The position numbers and the translations under genes were made by a program. The notes under the pieces are model-generated. The model was given only the letters and a program-made list of their open reading frames with translations, had not been told where the DNA came from and ran no database searches. Below are positions 23,480 to 33,690 of a stretch of DNA of 64,000 bases, piece by piece; position 1 is the first letter of the stretch, and every line of letters begins with the position of its first letter. The stretch spans positions 2,369,501-2,433,500 of the forward strand of contig WPIO01000026.1 of assembly GCA_009760855.2 (NCBI GenBank). Direction: 5' to 3'. The stretch is from Cristatella mucedo. Its lineage: Eukaryota > Bryozoa > Phylactolaemata > Cristatellidae.

Positions 23480-24430
23480 ACTGCCGCTGTGGCGACACTT
23501 CAGCTAGCGACATTTCAGCTTAGCGGGGCAGCCGGCCTAGACACGGAGACAAAGAGACAAAGACAAAGGACAGAGACAAAGGACGGCGATGACGAAAGAG
23601 CCAAAGATTCGGACGTCGACGGAGACGACGGAGCCAAACAGTCGGTCGCTAAGAGCACAGCTCGTCACCCGCCGCCGGTGCTCTCACGTTCAGTAAGCAC
23701 AACAACGGTCGTCCTAGCGGACGGCCCCGTGGGAAAGGCTCGGCCCGAGCGCCACCGTGAGGCGGGCGAGCAGCGGCATACGAGAACAATTTTAGCGACT
23801 GGAGACTGGGCCGCCATCGGTCCTCATCCGTCACTCTGCCGAGCCGCGACGCGAGCCCGCTGTCGTGGGCACTCAGATTCTCGGTTGCTCGGTTCGAACG
23901 CTCTCTCGGCAGCGCGATTCGGGCGGAGATTGTCACTAAGCGCGATTGATGTCGCCGCGCGACGATTTCCGGTCGCTGGCCTGCCTGCAAGCCTCGTCAT
24001 TTCGCAACTGCACCGCAAGCGAGCAGGCAGTCAAGGGACCATGCCTAGCCAGCGTAATCGCCGGTCGATGCGCTCGCTCGACCGCTGGCGGTTGCGAAAG
24101 CGCATCTAGGAAAGGGTCGTCAGCAAAGCGTGGCCAGGCCACGCTGTAGTCATGCTCCTCGCCGAAAGCACTCGCTGAGCGCTTTTTCGTGGATGTGCTC
24201 TGATGTCAGCTTCACAGAACTGCCTTCCCTGGACCGCCCCGATCCCAGTCCCCGAATTCCTCGCCGATGCCTGACGACGTATGGCCGCGGAGCCGCAGTG
24301 CTCGCATAGTGTGTGGCATCAGCGCCGACAGGCTGGCGAGCGCATAGGCACCGCTGCAGCCACCGCTATCGAGGACGCCGTTGTCTAGAGTTAGCAGATA
24401 ATTAAAGATAGATAATAAAAGAGTTTGCCG
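23480..24430. other. CpG-rich island ending in an AATAAA
   Basis: This stretch is strongly GC- and CpG-rich against AT-rich surroundings. It is open on both strands for long distances (for example plus strand 23489-24109), but that frame has no ATG at its start and reads as low-information RKSDA-rich sequence. An AATAAA lies at about 24414, just before the (TC)n array. It may be a promoter or first exon of an unseen gene, or a noncoding transcript. Confidence 0.4.
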
Positions 24431-24477
24431 TCGGATAGATGTCTTTTCTAATCACTGCGTCGCTGGCATAGCGTTTT

Positions 24478-24478
<1 letters not shown>

Positions 24479-24565
<87 letters not shown>
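24479..24565. repeat. (TC)n microsatellite
   Basis: An uninterrupted TC dinucleotide run of about 86 bp. Confidence 0.97.
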
Positions 24566-24568
<3 letters not shown>

Positions 24569-25424
24569 TTCCGGCACACCGCGCTCCTAAACGAGCACGC
24601 TACGTGCGGCGAGCGGCAGGATTACGTCATTGAGCGAAGCCTAGTCTGATTCTGCAGCAGTACTAATCGTACTAAGATTTCGCCACTGCCACTAACGCAC
24701 CTCTCGGCGACGGGAGCGACAGCGTTCCTATAGTCTGCTTTACAATCGTACGCATGTCCGACGGCGGTGCCAAATAGCGAAGGCCTATTAAGGTGCCGCC
24801 CGCGTTTGCTAGTACCCCCATCCGGCTTCCGACTGCTTTGACTACCATAATTTTGAAGGTTCCGATGTGAGCACTTCTAGTACCCTGGAAACTGCTGTCG
24901 ATTCACTAGTAGGCACCTCCACTGGTAAGATAGCCCTTGAGAATGTAAAAGCATGTGGCAAAGTGCACTACTTATTTATTTGAAAATAATAGCGTAAAAT
25001 AAGTTTCATTTAAATTTCATATTTACAACCCATCAGTTCAGAGGGAACATAAACAGTTTTGAAGTTTCGATTTGCATATACATGGTAGGTGCAAGCAGGC
25101 AAGACCATTAGATGTGTATGAAAAGTGCTTTGAAAAACCCAGAGGAAGATGAGAATGACAGACTAAAGGAGCGTAAGAAAGTGAACAACATGCGATGTGA
25201 ACAATTCAATGAGGTTAGCTGTTTGAATTTTTTCTCTATATTTCTAAATTTCAGCATGTCGATCTTAATCTGTAGCTTGGCACCTTATGGTTGCAGTGAA
25301 CTGTTTACCTGATTTAACAAATCTGTATGTAACTATTAAACTGGGTTACTGACTTCCACATTCGGACTCGGCCACAAACAGTACTGCAAAGGTGCTAGTC
25401 AACACTAAGAAAATATGGTACACG
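24566..25424. other. No gene seen
   Basis: GC-rich at the start, AT-rich towards the hAT element. Short frames only. Confidence 0.35.
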
Positions 25425-28082
25425 CTCTAAGCCAGGGGTGTCCAACACGTGGCCCGCGGGCCACAACCCGGTCTTCCGAGATCTTCTATGCGGCCCGCAA
25501 CGTTATCCCAAAAATATTTGTCACCCCATGTTTTTCGTTAATTTTTAATCATTACAAACGACTATATAAGGCGCTGTGATTACTTCACGCGCGCGTGAAG
25601 CGTAAAGGTGTCCGAATGGCTATTTTCGCGTGAAGATAAAAAAAATCGATTTATTTTGCTAGTCTTCATGGGAACATTTTGGCGTGAATGGGGTAATATA
25701 TTTGTGCTACAACGGCACCATTACGATCACATTTATAACGCTTCCACAAGCGGAATTAAGTGTTTCACACTGTGGATAGGAAAAAGAGCCGTTTCTCAGC
25801 TGCTGCTGCACGAACTGGAATCAGTCAGGTAGGTTTTTCAAAAACCGCGTATTGCTCAGCAAACTCACTAATGCTAAGATATTTCTGTGATAAAATATAA
25901 ATTAATCAATTCGTAACTGATCTGTTTTTTTATTTCACAGAGAAAATGGCGGCGAAAGTCTATACAAGCAAAAAAACGAAAAATTGACGCAGAAGGAAGA
26001 CTTTTCAAAGCATCTTGGACTGTAGACTATTTTGTAATGGAACGCTTCGGTGGGATAATGTGCCTAATATGCCAAGAAATAATTGCCATTGCAAAGGAGT
26101 ACAATGCTAAGCGACATTTTTCAACAAAGCATGGCGACAGGTACAACAGCCTGACTGGTCAACTTCGAATTGATGGCGTGAACTCGTTGAAACAGAGCGT
26201 CATCAGAGAGCAGTCATTGTTTACAGCAGTCAGCAACAAGTCTGAGGCTTCAACCAAAGTAATTTTTTTAATAGCTGAAGCTATAGCTTAGCGGGGGAAA
26301 GCATTTTCCGGTGGTGAATTTTTTAAGGAATGCCTCGGGCTGTTTACTGGTGTGGTCTGTCCAGAAAACAAGTCAGAAGTAGAGAAAGTCAGTCTTTCTC
26401 ATCAAACGGTGGCGAGAAGAGTTGACGAGCTCGCATCCAACATAGAAGAAAGTTTTAGTAAAAGACTTGCTGAATGTGAATTTTATTCTCTTGCGCTCGA
26501 AGAAAGCACGGATAATAGCGATACGGCTCAACTGTCGGTGTTTGTACGTGGAGTAACAGGAAAGTTTGTCATTATTGAACAATTATTGGAAATATGTTCA
26601 ATGAAAGGCACTACAACGGGGGGAAGAATTTTTTGGATCAGGTCAAGAGGGTCCTCACAAAATTTAATCTTCCTGAAACTAAATTGATTGGTTTAACCAC
26701 AAACGGAGCCCCTTCAATGACAGGTAGACACAATGGATTTGTATCTTTAATGGTAAAATTAGTACCTCACAAAATTGTCAGTCATCACTGCATCATCCAC
26801 CAAGAACAGCTATGTACAAAGGTCTTGAGCATGCACCATGTAATGGACAATGTAGTTTCAACAGTCAATGTGATAAGATCTCGTGGGCTAAACCACAGAC
26901 AATTTTAAGCTTTCCTTGAAGAGTTGGGATCAGATCACTGTGATGTTATTTATTCCTACCAAGTCCGTTGGCTAAGTAGGGCAAACACGTTAGCCAGGTT
27001 TTGGTCACTTCGGGACGAAATAAAAACATTTATGACAGAAAAGGGAAAATATGTTGGCTTCCTCGATGACCAGCAGTGGTTGAATGACTTGGCTTTTTTT
27101 GTGGACATGACCAAACATCTTGCAGATCCTAATGTCAAACTTCAAGGTAAGGATCAACTGGTTCATAAAATGTATTAGTGCGTTGTCGCGTTTGTGCAAA
27201 AGCTGAAACTTTTTCGGAAACACTTAGATCAGAAGAAACTGTTAAATTTCACAACACTAGCAACAAGATCGCCTGAAACGCTGGCTCATATGAAGTTCTC
27301 CACTCTTGTTAGCAAACTTGTTGATGAATTCAAAGAGAGGTTTCATGATTTCCAACAACATGTGGATGACATGAACATGATTAGTAATCCATTTAATATC
27401 GATCCCTCTCATGCACCTGATGAATTTCAACTCGAACTAATCTACATTCATAATGACAGCAATTTAAAAACTGCTTATGATCAGCATGACCTTGTTACCT
27501 TTTACAAGCAGTATGTTTCATCTGAATCTTTTCCTAACCTAGCCAAGCATGCTCGCAGGTATATTGCACTTTTTGGCAGCACATATTGCTGTGAACAGCT
27601 TTTTTTTCCAGACTGAAAAAAGTGAAAACAAAGACTCGATCCGTTCTCACAGATGGACATTTATCAGGAATCCTTAGAATTGCCACATCCACTATTGCTG
27701 CAGATGTCGACTTTTTATGCAAACAGAAACAATGCCAAATATCTCATTGATGCCTGCAGTGCAGAAGACATTGAATACCTGTGGCATTTAATTAATCCGA
27801 AGACATTATTATTATGTGAGTCCTTGTCATGTAATTTTGTAATTTTTATAAGGACGCATGATTACATTTTTATTATTTAATATATTTAATTATAGTTATG
27901 CTAAAAAATACTATTGTATTGCGGTTTATTTATTAAGTATAATAGTAATAGTCATACTAAATTACGATCTTATTTTCTGATGCGGTCAACTACGCCAATT
28001 TACATGTGGCCCCCCCCCCACCTTTTAACTTTTTGAAATGTGGCCCGCCAACGCAAAAAGGTTGGACACCCCTGCTCTAAGC
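25425..28082 (+). mobile_element. hAT DNA transposon with perfect TIRs and 8-bp TSD
   Basis: The element spans 25433-28074 (2642 bp). Its ends are perfect 14-bp terminal inverted repeats, CAGGGGTGTCCAAC at 25433-25446 and its complement at 28061-28074. Both are followed inward by further partly complementary sequence (GTGGCCCGCGGGCCAC on the left, TGTGGCCCGCCAACGC on the right). Identical 8-bp target duplications CTCTAAGC lie at 25425-25432 and 28075-28082. Eight-base duplications and a CAGGGGTG end are characteristic of the hAT superfamily. The interior carries a broken transposase of GTF2IRD2/ZBED-like type. Intact ends with a dead ORF suggest mobilisation in trans by a related active copy, or insertion followed by decay of the coding region. 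Confidence 0.95.
25941..27750 (+). pseudogene. hAT transposase, inactivated
   Basis: The transposase of the surrounding hAT element, in principle cutting and pasting it by a DDE/RNase H-like fold. An acceptor TTTTTTTATTTCACAG ends at 25940 and a donor CAG/GTAGGT sits near 25828, so the gene probably had a short first intron. The N-terminus has a BED-like zinc finger (CLICQ ... HFSTKH). The centre contains SLALEESTDNSDTAQLSVFV, GLTTNGAPSMTG and VSHHCIIHQEQLC, which are familiar hAT blocks. The C-terminal dimerisation segment is CCEQLF and then VKTKTRSVLTDGHLSGILRI. Breaks: in-frame stops at 26289-26291 (TAG), 26906-26908 (TAA) and 27176-27178 (TAG), and frameshifts at a G-run (26618-26623) and a T-run (27600-27607). 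Despite these the sequence aligns end to end by motif, so decay is moderate. Confidence 0.9.
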
Positions 28083-29005
28083 CTTGCAGTCAGCCAAGTA
28101 GGTGTGGCACTAGTGCATGCAGGTATGCAAACAGTAGCGTGCAGCACCGTAGCAACGAAGGGAGCTCACGCTGTAAGATAAAGTGGCCATTTTTAAAGCG
28201 TAGGCAAGTCGACATGAATGTAGTGGAGCATGCGTCCAGAATCAGCCATGGCGGGCAACAGCTCTCATGAACGCCTAGAACCCCTCTAAAATGCCACACC
28301 ATATATCTAGAGCACAACTGCTGCCTGACGGAAAGCCTAGGCCACAACTTACTGACTATCACATGACTTAAAAATGTATAAATTCAGATATAGCTAATCA
28401 CGTCACCGGTTCGTAGGTATTAGAAACCACGAGTAATATTGCCACCGTCGTAATCTGCCCGATTAAGGGAAAACCACTTAACTGCATTAATTTTAACATA
28501 AGTGAGTCCCATAAACAGAAGCCAAATAAACGGAAGGAAAAAGAAATCTTGGAGGAAAATCAAATGACATCTAACTGTGCTTGCCTTAGAAGGTCGTTGA
28601 GCTACAGTCAATACTGTGGAAGAGAATTTTGAAGGGCCAACGACTTCAGGTAGTCTGAATAGCTCCAAACCACAAAACCAGTGCACATGGAAGCGCACGG
28701 TTTCTTCCCACCACCATTGTGGAAGGTCAGGCCTTACATAACAAGGGGTCAAGAATAAAACTATGCAGCTTAAGTAGAATATATGTCTAACTATCGTAGA
28801 CAAGGACAGGAAACAAGGTCGGAACCCAGTCAGTGCCGAAATGCCAAAACTCAAGTGAAAGTGGATAACCTCTACAATACGCAAAGACGAGCGGAGAACC
28901 TCATGAACTTCAAACTGTCAAAGCTCAATGAATGCCTCAATTCTGACTAAGTCAACAGCAGAAAGAGACTGGGGTATGATTCTGAAACCTCACTGCCTCC
29001 GTTGT
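28083..29005. other. No supported gene
   Basis: A 154-codon hydrophobic frame on the minus strand (28884-28420) begins at TTG, has no domain or splice support and is not called. Nothing else was recognised. Confidence 0.35.
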
Positions 29006-29009
29006 GAGT

Positions 29010-29285
29010 TCCTAATAATAATAGTAATAATTATAATGCATTTGTATAGTGCCCTCAGAGAACTGAATCTCTTTCTAGGTACTTTAGAGATAATGTATAG
29101 AAAGGATTATCACATGATTGTTGATAAAATCCGCAAGCAGCAGGCATACAGTAAGCACGTACATGCACACGAAGAATGAATCACAAAGACCCATCAAATT
29201 CTGGAATAAACAGGTGTGCTTTAATCTTCTTTTCTTGGTTTTGAGTCATTTCCCATCAGTTAGCCTTGGGGCAAGGACAGTAGAC
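29010..29285 (-). repeat. L2-A 3' end, minus strand
   Basis: An ATT-rich tail at 29010-29035, then ATAGTGCCCTCAGAGAACTG and AATCTCTTTCTAGGTACTTT, the reverse complement of the L2-A 3' terminus. Diverged 3' UTR continues to about 29285 (AATAAACAGGTGTGCTTTAA). Confidence 0.75.
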
Positions 29286-29729
29286 AGATCAGCTAGGCCG
29301 GAGGACACTCTGACATACATCTCAGGAAACTCCCGCGATTTTGTGCTAGTGCAATCTAGGTATCTGTAGAATCAGCTAAAGATCTGTCTGTTCCGACTTT
29401 GACTGTACCGATACTAGCTAAATTTAACCCTCATCTGGAAGCTACTTACCAAGAGGGCAAATCTGCACTGCATTCTGCATTTTGACGGACCACGGTATTC
29501 GACATTCTGATGCATTGCGTTCACAGCCGTCCTTGTTCTTTCACTCTTAATCAAGTGCAATTAGGGCAGTAGCCTTAACTGCCTGCCTTGGCACCATTAG
29601 CTACCTAGCGCTACTGGCAAAGTGACCCTCCCGTAACCTTCGGCTTGCAACCGATTGATTGCTTCAGCAAGCACGCCGTGCCAATTAGGTCTAGAAGTCT
29701 ACTTATTGGAGCCGACTAGCTGCTTGAAG
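29286..29729. other. No gene seen
   Basis: Ordinary sequence without recognised elements. Confidence 0.3.
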
Positions 29730-29848
29730 ATGGATATTCTGCTAGCAGGATTTTGTTTCGCTTTGGTCTTCGCATTTAGTGATAGCAGTGCCTCAACGCC
29801 TAAGGCTACGGCACAATTTTTTCTTCTAAAGACTGCTCTTCTGGGATA
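29730..29848 (+). other. Signal-peptide-like short reading frame
   Basis: An ATG at 29730 opens MDILLAGFCFALVFAFSDSS, which has the hydrophobic core and small residues of a secretory signal peptide. The frame ends at 29848. No GT donor in a good context follows directly, and no cysteine-rich exon is linked to it, so it may be chance. Another open segment at 29905-30060 (QFTDNAPHIFQLLRAAAESI) follows a CTACAG acceptor-like site and looks coding. Confidence 0.25.
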
Positions 29849-30059
29849 AGGAGTGATGTCTGTCTGTCTGTCTGTATGGAGCAGCGAGTAGGAGTGGAGT
29901 GCATCTACAGTTCACCGACAATGCTCCGCACATCTTCCAGCTGCTGCGTGCTGCTGCTGAGAGCATTTTCGCTACAGAGAGACTGGCCAGCCCTGGCCGT
30001 CCCCGTGCCGTCTCCGCTAAAACAACATTGCTGCCAGCAAAAAATGTCACAGGGGTATG

Positions 30060-30205
30060 GGCATGTGTGTGTGTGATTGTATGTGCACATGCTTGCTTGT
30101 GAGAGTGTGTGCGTGCTTGAGTGCGTGTGTGTGTGCGTGTGTGTGTGTGTGCGTGTGTGTGTATGTATATGTGTGTGTGTGTGTCTGGGTATGTGTGTAT
30201 GTGCG
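30060..30205. repeat. Impure (GT)n microsatellite
   Basis: GT-rich tract with TGTGCG, TGTATG and TGAG interruptions. Confidence 0.9.
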
Positions 30206-30655
30206 TGAGTGTTTGCATGCTCGCGTTGTATGTTTATTTGTGCAGTGTTGGCTAAGTTATAGAACTTACAAAGCCCAAGTTTCCCGGTAAATGAAGCCGT
30301 TTAGAAGTATCACAAGCATGTACCTCAAGAAGCTGCATACATGTACCGCAGTTTACCAATATTTCAAAAGCTGCTATAAAGGTCATTTATGCTTCAGAGA
30401 TTGGTAGAACAATGTTATTTGTAGATATTTTGCTTCGGGTTCATTTCTGGATAAGACTTAGTTCGCATGATGATTTTTTTCTAATGCTTTCTTTTATGCG
30501 AAAGCTGTCATAAATTGAGACCTCATGTTAAAAATGTTCTTTTTCTCGAAATTTACCCTTAAACTAAGCTCGGTTAAAGTAGCTTTCTAGATTTTTCGAA
30601 AGGGTATGACACATATCCCAATTTAGTAAGGCTAAGTGTCTGTTCGAAGATCTAT
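30206..30655. other. No gene seen
   Basis: AT-rich, no element recognised. Confidence 0.35.
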
Positions 30656-30659
30656 AACT

Positions 30660-31320
30660 CGGGTCCGACGCGGTTTATTTCGACAGGTAAACATTGCGGC
30701 ACTCGATGCCCTCACTTTGCAGAGGTCGTCGTAGCTCGGAGCTTCGGCCACGAGCTGGGAGCAGCACGGCCATGACCCCCAACCGCCGATGCAGCTCCGT
30801 CAAACTGGTTCAGCTTGCTCGGCTGTGTTGACCGGTGGCACGTGGTGCTCGACGAATAGCAGCGTTAGGCACACGGTTCGGCGAAAAGGCAGCGGTGACA
30901 GTAGCAGTTCGACCGCGCAGAGATGTCTACCGGAATCTGCAGCGCCGCCGCCATGTTCGCAGGCCCTTGGCCGCCGCCTAGTCCCACCCCGCCACGGCCT
31001 CACTGTTGCCATGGTGCCGTCGCTCTCGCAGACGTCGCAGCGGCTGGCTAGCCGAGACTATAGCCGCACAGGGCCGACAGCCTCGGCGGACGCTGCGGCG
31101 GCGCACCGCTGGATGAGCCGCTCGCCGCAGCGAATTGCGCCGCGCTGCTGCGCCGGCTCGGGCTGCCACTGTCCGCGGTCGTTTCGGCGGCGGCTGCGAC
31201 CGCGGCGCCACCTCGTCCGTCGTCGCGTCTGCCGTAATGGTGCGCATGTATGCACGCACTCCGTTGAACTTCCGTCTTGCATCTATGCTAACACCGAGCA
31301 ATAACTTTGAATCTCCTTGG
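30660..31320. other. CpG-rich island
   Basis: A second GC- and CpG-rich block, open in several frames on both strands because stop codons are rare at this composition. Translations are R/A/S-rich without domains. It could be the promoter or first exon of a gene whose remaining exons I cannot find. Confidence 0.4.
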
Positions 31321-31445
31321 GTTTGACTTTTCGTATTACTCTGTGACTTACGTAAATGGGGTAATACTATTATGAAGCATTTTCGGCAAGAGAGCAGATG
31401 AGTGAGTGATTTATTTCTCTAATTACACAGTTAGCTTATAGGGTC

Positions 31446-31551
31446 TGGAGCAAAATCTATTGAAATTCTGAGAGTGCACAGACCAGATGTCTCAAACCTG
31501 GAGCAAAATCTATTGTAGTTCTGAGAGTGCACAAACCAGATGTCTCAAACC
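31446..31551. repeat. 53-bp tandem duplication, two units
   Basis: Units 31446-31498 and 31499-31551 begin TGGAGCAAAATCTATTG and differ at about three positions. A third unit begins and breaks off. Confidence 0.9.
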
Positions 31552-32018
31552 TGGACATCTTCAAAGGACATGCCTAAAACTTGCCGCAAAGATTCATTTC
31601 TCTAGAAGTGCGCACTTGCAAAATCCTTTAGAGTTTACGGCGACATTTTCTCCTGGCAGTGGCCAAAATCCTTTAGACAACTTCGACTGTTTCTCTTGCT
31701 TCTTTCACGAACGACCTTGACCTCCATGCTAGTTAATGTGGCGCATGTATCTCACCCGATAGGCGAGACAATATGGCACCATTGAGAATGTGCTCTAAGT
31801 TTTGTTTCCTCATTTTAGTCACATTCTGGTGAATTTTTTCAAAATTGAAATGTTTCTGGCTGTTTGGTTGAGCATAACGTGCAGGTGCTTTGTTTGCAGT
31901 AAAGAATACTCCTCCGAAGCTAAACATAATTTTAGCTTTAGATTTGGTATGGCAAATACGTTTTAATGTTATGATTTGCTCCACAATTTTCATCATAGTC
32001 TGCGTGAATCTTTCTACT
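31552..32018. other. No gene seen
   Basis: AT-rich flank, short frames only. Confidence 0.35.
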
Positions 32019-32060
32019 AATGGAGAAAATACCTCAGTTATAAATATATATATATACATG

Positions 32061-32102
<42 letters not shown>

Positions 32103-32142
32103 CATGTATATATATATTTATAATTGAGGTATTTTCTCCATT
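32019..32142. repeat. 124-nt inverted repeat with TA core
   Basis: The outer arms start AATGGAGAAAATACCTCA at 32019 and close with the complement at 32142. They continue through TTATAAATATATATA and ACATGTAAATATA into a (TA)n centre. I see one mismatch and a one-unit TA length difference between arms. Confidence 0.92.
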
Positions 32143-32144
32143 GA

Positions 32145-32276
32145 TATAGCCCCCTAAAATAACTTAATTTCTGTTCAGGTGCTTCTCATACTCCACAGGG
32201 CTCGAACCCACGACCTCGCCCAGGCCTTGGTCGGGACGAGCACCTTATCGGCTGGGCCAAACCAGCTCGGCCCGAG
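32145..32276 (-). repeat. SINE-2 copy a, with L2-like 3' end
   Basis: On the minus strand an A box (TGGCCCAGCCGATAAGG) and a B box (GTGGGTTCGAGCCCTG) mark a tRNA-derived head. The 3' end, GAAGCACCTGAACAGAAATT then AAGTTATTTTAGGGGGCTAT, resembles the L2-A terminus (GCGCCTAGAAAGAGATTAAG, then TTCTCTGAGGGCACTTTAT). It directly abuts the TA hairpin. Confidence 0.8.
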
Positions 32277-33264
32277 AACACATTTGGAAGGATTAATTGA
32301 TACAAGTCAAATCCGGAACTAATGAACAATGTTCTATATTAAATGTGTCACGTACCTGTTCAGCACAGAAGAATAAATCTGTTAATATATTTAGGCGTGT
32401 ATTTTTAAATCTAGTTGTGTACGTGTGTATATGCGTAGCAATATATATATATCGGCTGAATAACTGGTTGGCTAGTAAGCAGTGGTAAAGATTACCCATA
32501 CACGGCAGCAACAAAACATTAATTGAAATATCTGAGAGGGTCTATTTAAAGTCATATATTTATTTTGCTCCCTTATTTATCAACGTGCTTCTGAGCACAG
32601 AGACATGAGTAGAGCCGCCGGAATTCGACCTCAACCCCGTGTGAATGGTTCGATTGAGAAGGTGAGTGAAGTGACGATTTGCGCCGTTTTTGGCAGTAAG
32701 GCCTAGCTATAGAATTTTTCATCAACTGAATCATCTGATTGAAGTTACAGGAAGGCCTGCAAGTATAGAGTTGATAAAGTCAAGGTGGGACGCTACAAAT
32801 ACTTGTGCCAGCCTGTATTCCTGCTTGGCATTACATGCCAATACCGCTTTTAGCGAGTTTGTGTAAAACTGGCTTCGTGCTACTTTGCACCGTTATTTCC
32901 CACTCCTACAGCGAAGTTACATTTAAGAATAATAATAAACTTTTAGTCTTTCTTATATTTCTTATTATAAAAAATAAATATTAATAATTTTATTGTCCAG
33001 ATTAAATTTGTCAGCGACACTAATTTTACGTTGCGGATTGGTACATCGATCTGAGTTACGTACTGCGTCCGAGCCCCACCTGGCTTGAGAGGCCTTAGTC
33101 TTCGGTAGGGCCATTTTTCTGGTAAGCGCACAATCCTTTGACGGTACCTGAGCATAATGCACATACTGACGTCATGAGCGAAACCCCACATGTCAGCGTT
33201 CTGCTAAGCGGAGCCGTGAGTTCGAGAACCGCTCTAATGTAAGCGCTCCTCCCATATGAACTCA
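32277..33264. other. No supported gene
   Basis: A tRNA-like B-box motif (GTGAGTTCGAGAACC) at about 33211-33225 may mark another degraded SINE. Otherwise AT-rich with short frames. Confidence 0.3.
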
Positions 33265-33658
33265 ACAGTCTAGAAATACCTCGTACAAACCTTAAATCCT
33301 TTGGAGACCGTGCACTTAGCTCGTATGCTCCCCAAAGCCTGGAACTCCCTCCCGACCTGCGTCAGAATATCCCCTGACCTGACCAAATTTAAAGGGAACT
33401 TAAAAACACACCTATTTAGGACAGCATTTAGTGGGTCCCTGTGATTCGTCCTTGATGTGCTTATGCGTGCTGACACTGTGCATGCTGCCACTAACCACAT
33501 TTGCATGCTAACCCTGTGCATGTCACCCCTAACCATATTATTCATTTTGTCTGTTTTTCAAGCATGGTTTTACTTACCGTTCAATTGCATTTCACTTTGC
33601 AGCAAATGCAAAGCGCCTAGAAAGAGATTAAGTTCTCTGAGGGCACTTTATCAAGTAC

Positions 33659-33686
<28 letters not shown>
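33265..33686 (+). repeat. L2-A 3' fragment
   Basis: The C-terminal coding end (GGAGACCGTGCACTTAGCTC, with CCTGGAACTCCC) and the complete 3' UTR, with GCGCCTAGAAAGAGATTAAG, TTCTCTGAGGGCACTTTATC and an (ATT)n tail at 33659-33686. It is very close to the 9-11 kb copy. Confidence 0.9.

Positions 33687-33690
<4 letters not shown>

Noticed and set aside
23489-24109. 206-codon frame in the CpG island
   Set aside because: Begins at GTG and reads as compositionally driven Arg/Ala/Ser sequence. The opposite strand is open too.
28420-28884. 154-codon hydrophobic frame on the minus strand
   Set aside because: Starts at TTG, has no domain, splice signal or neighbouring exon.
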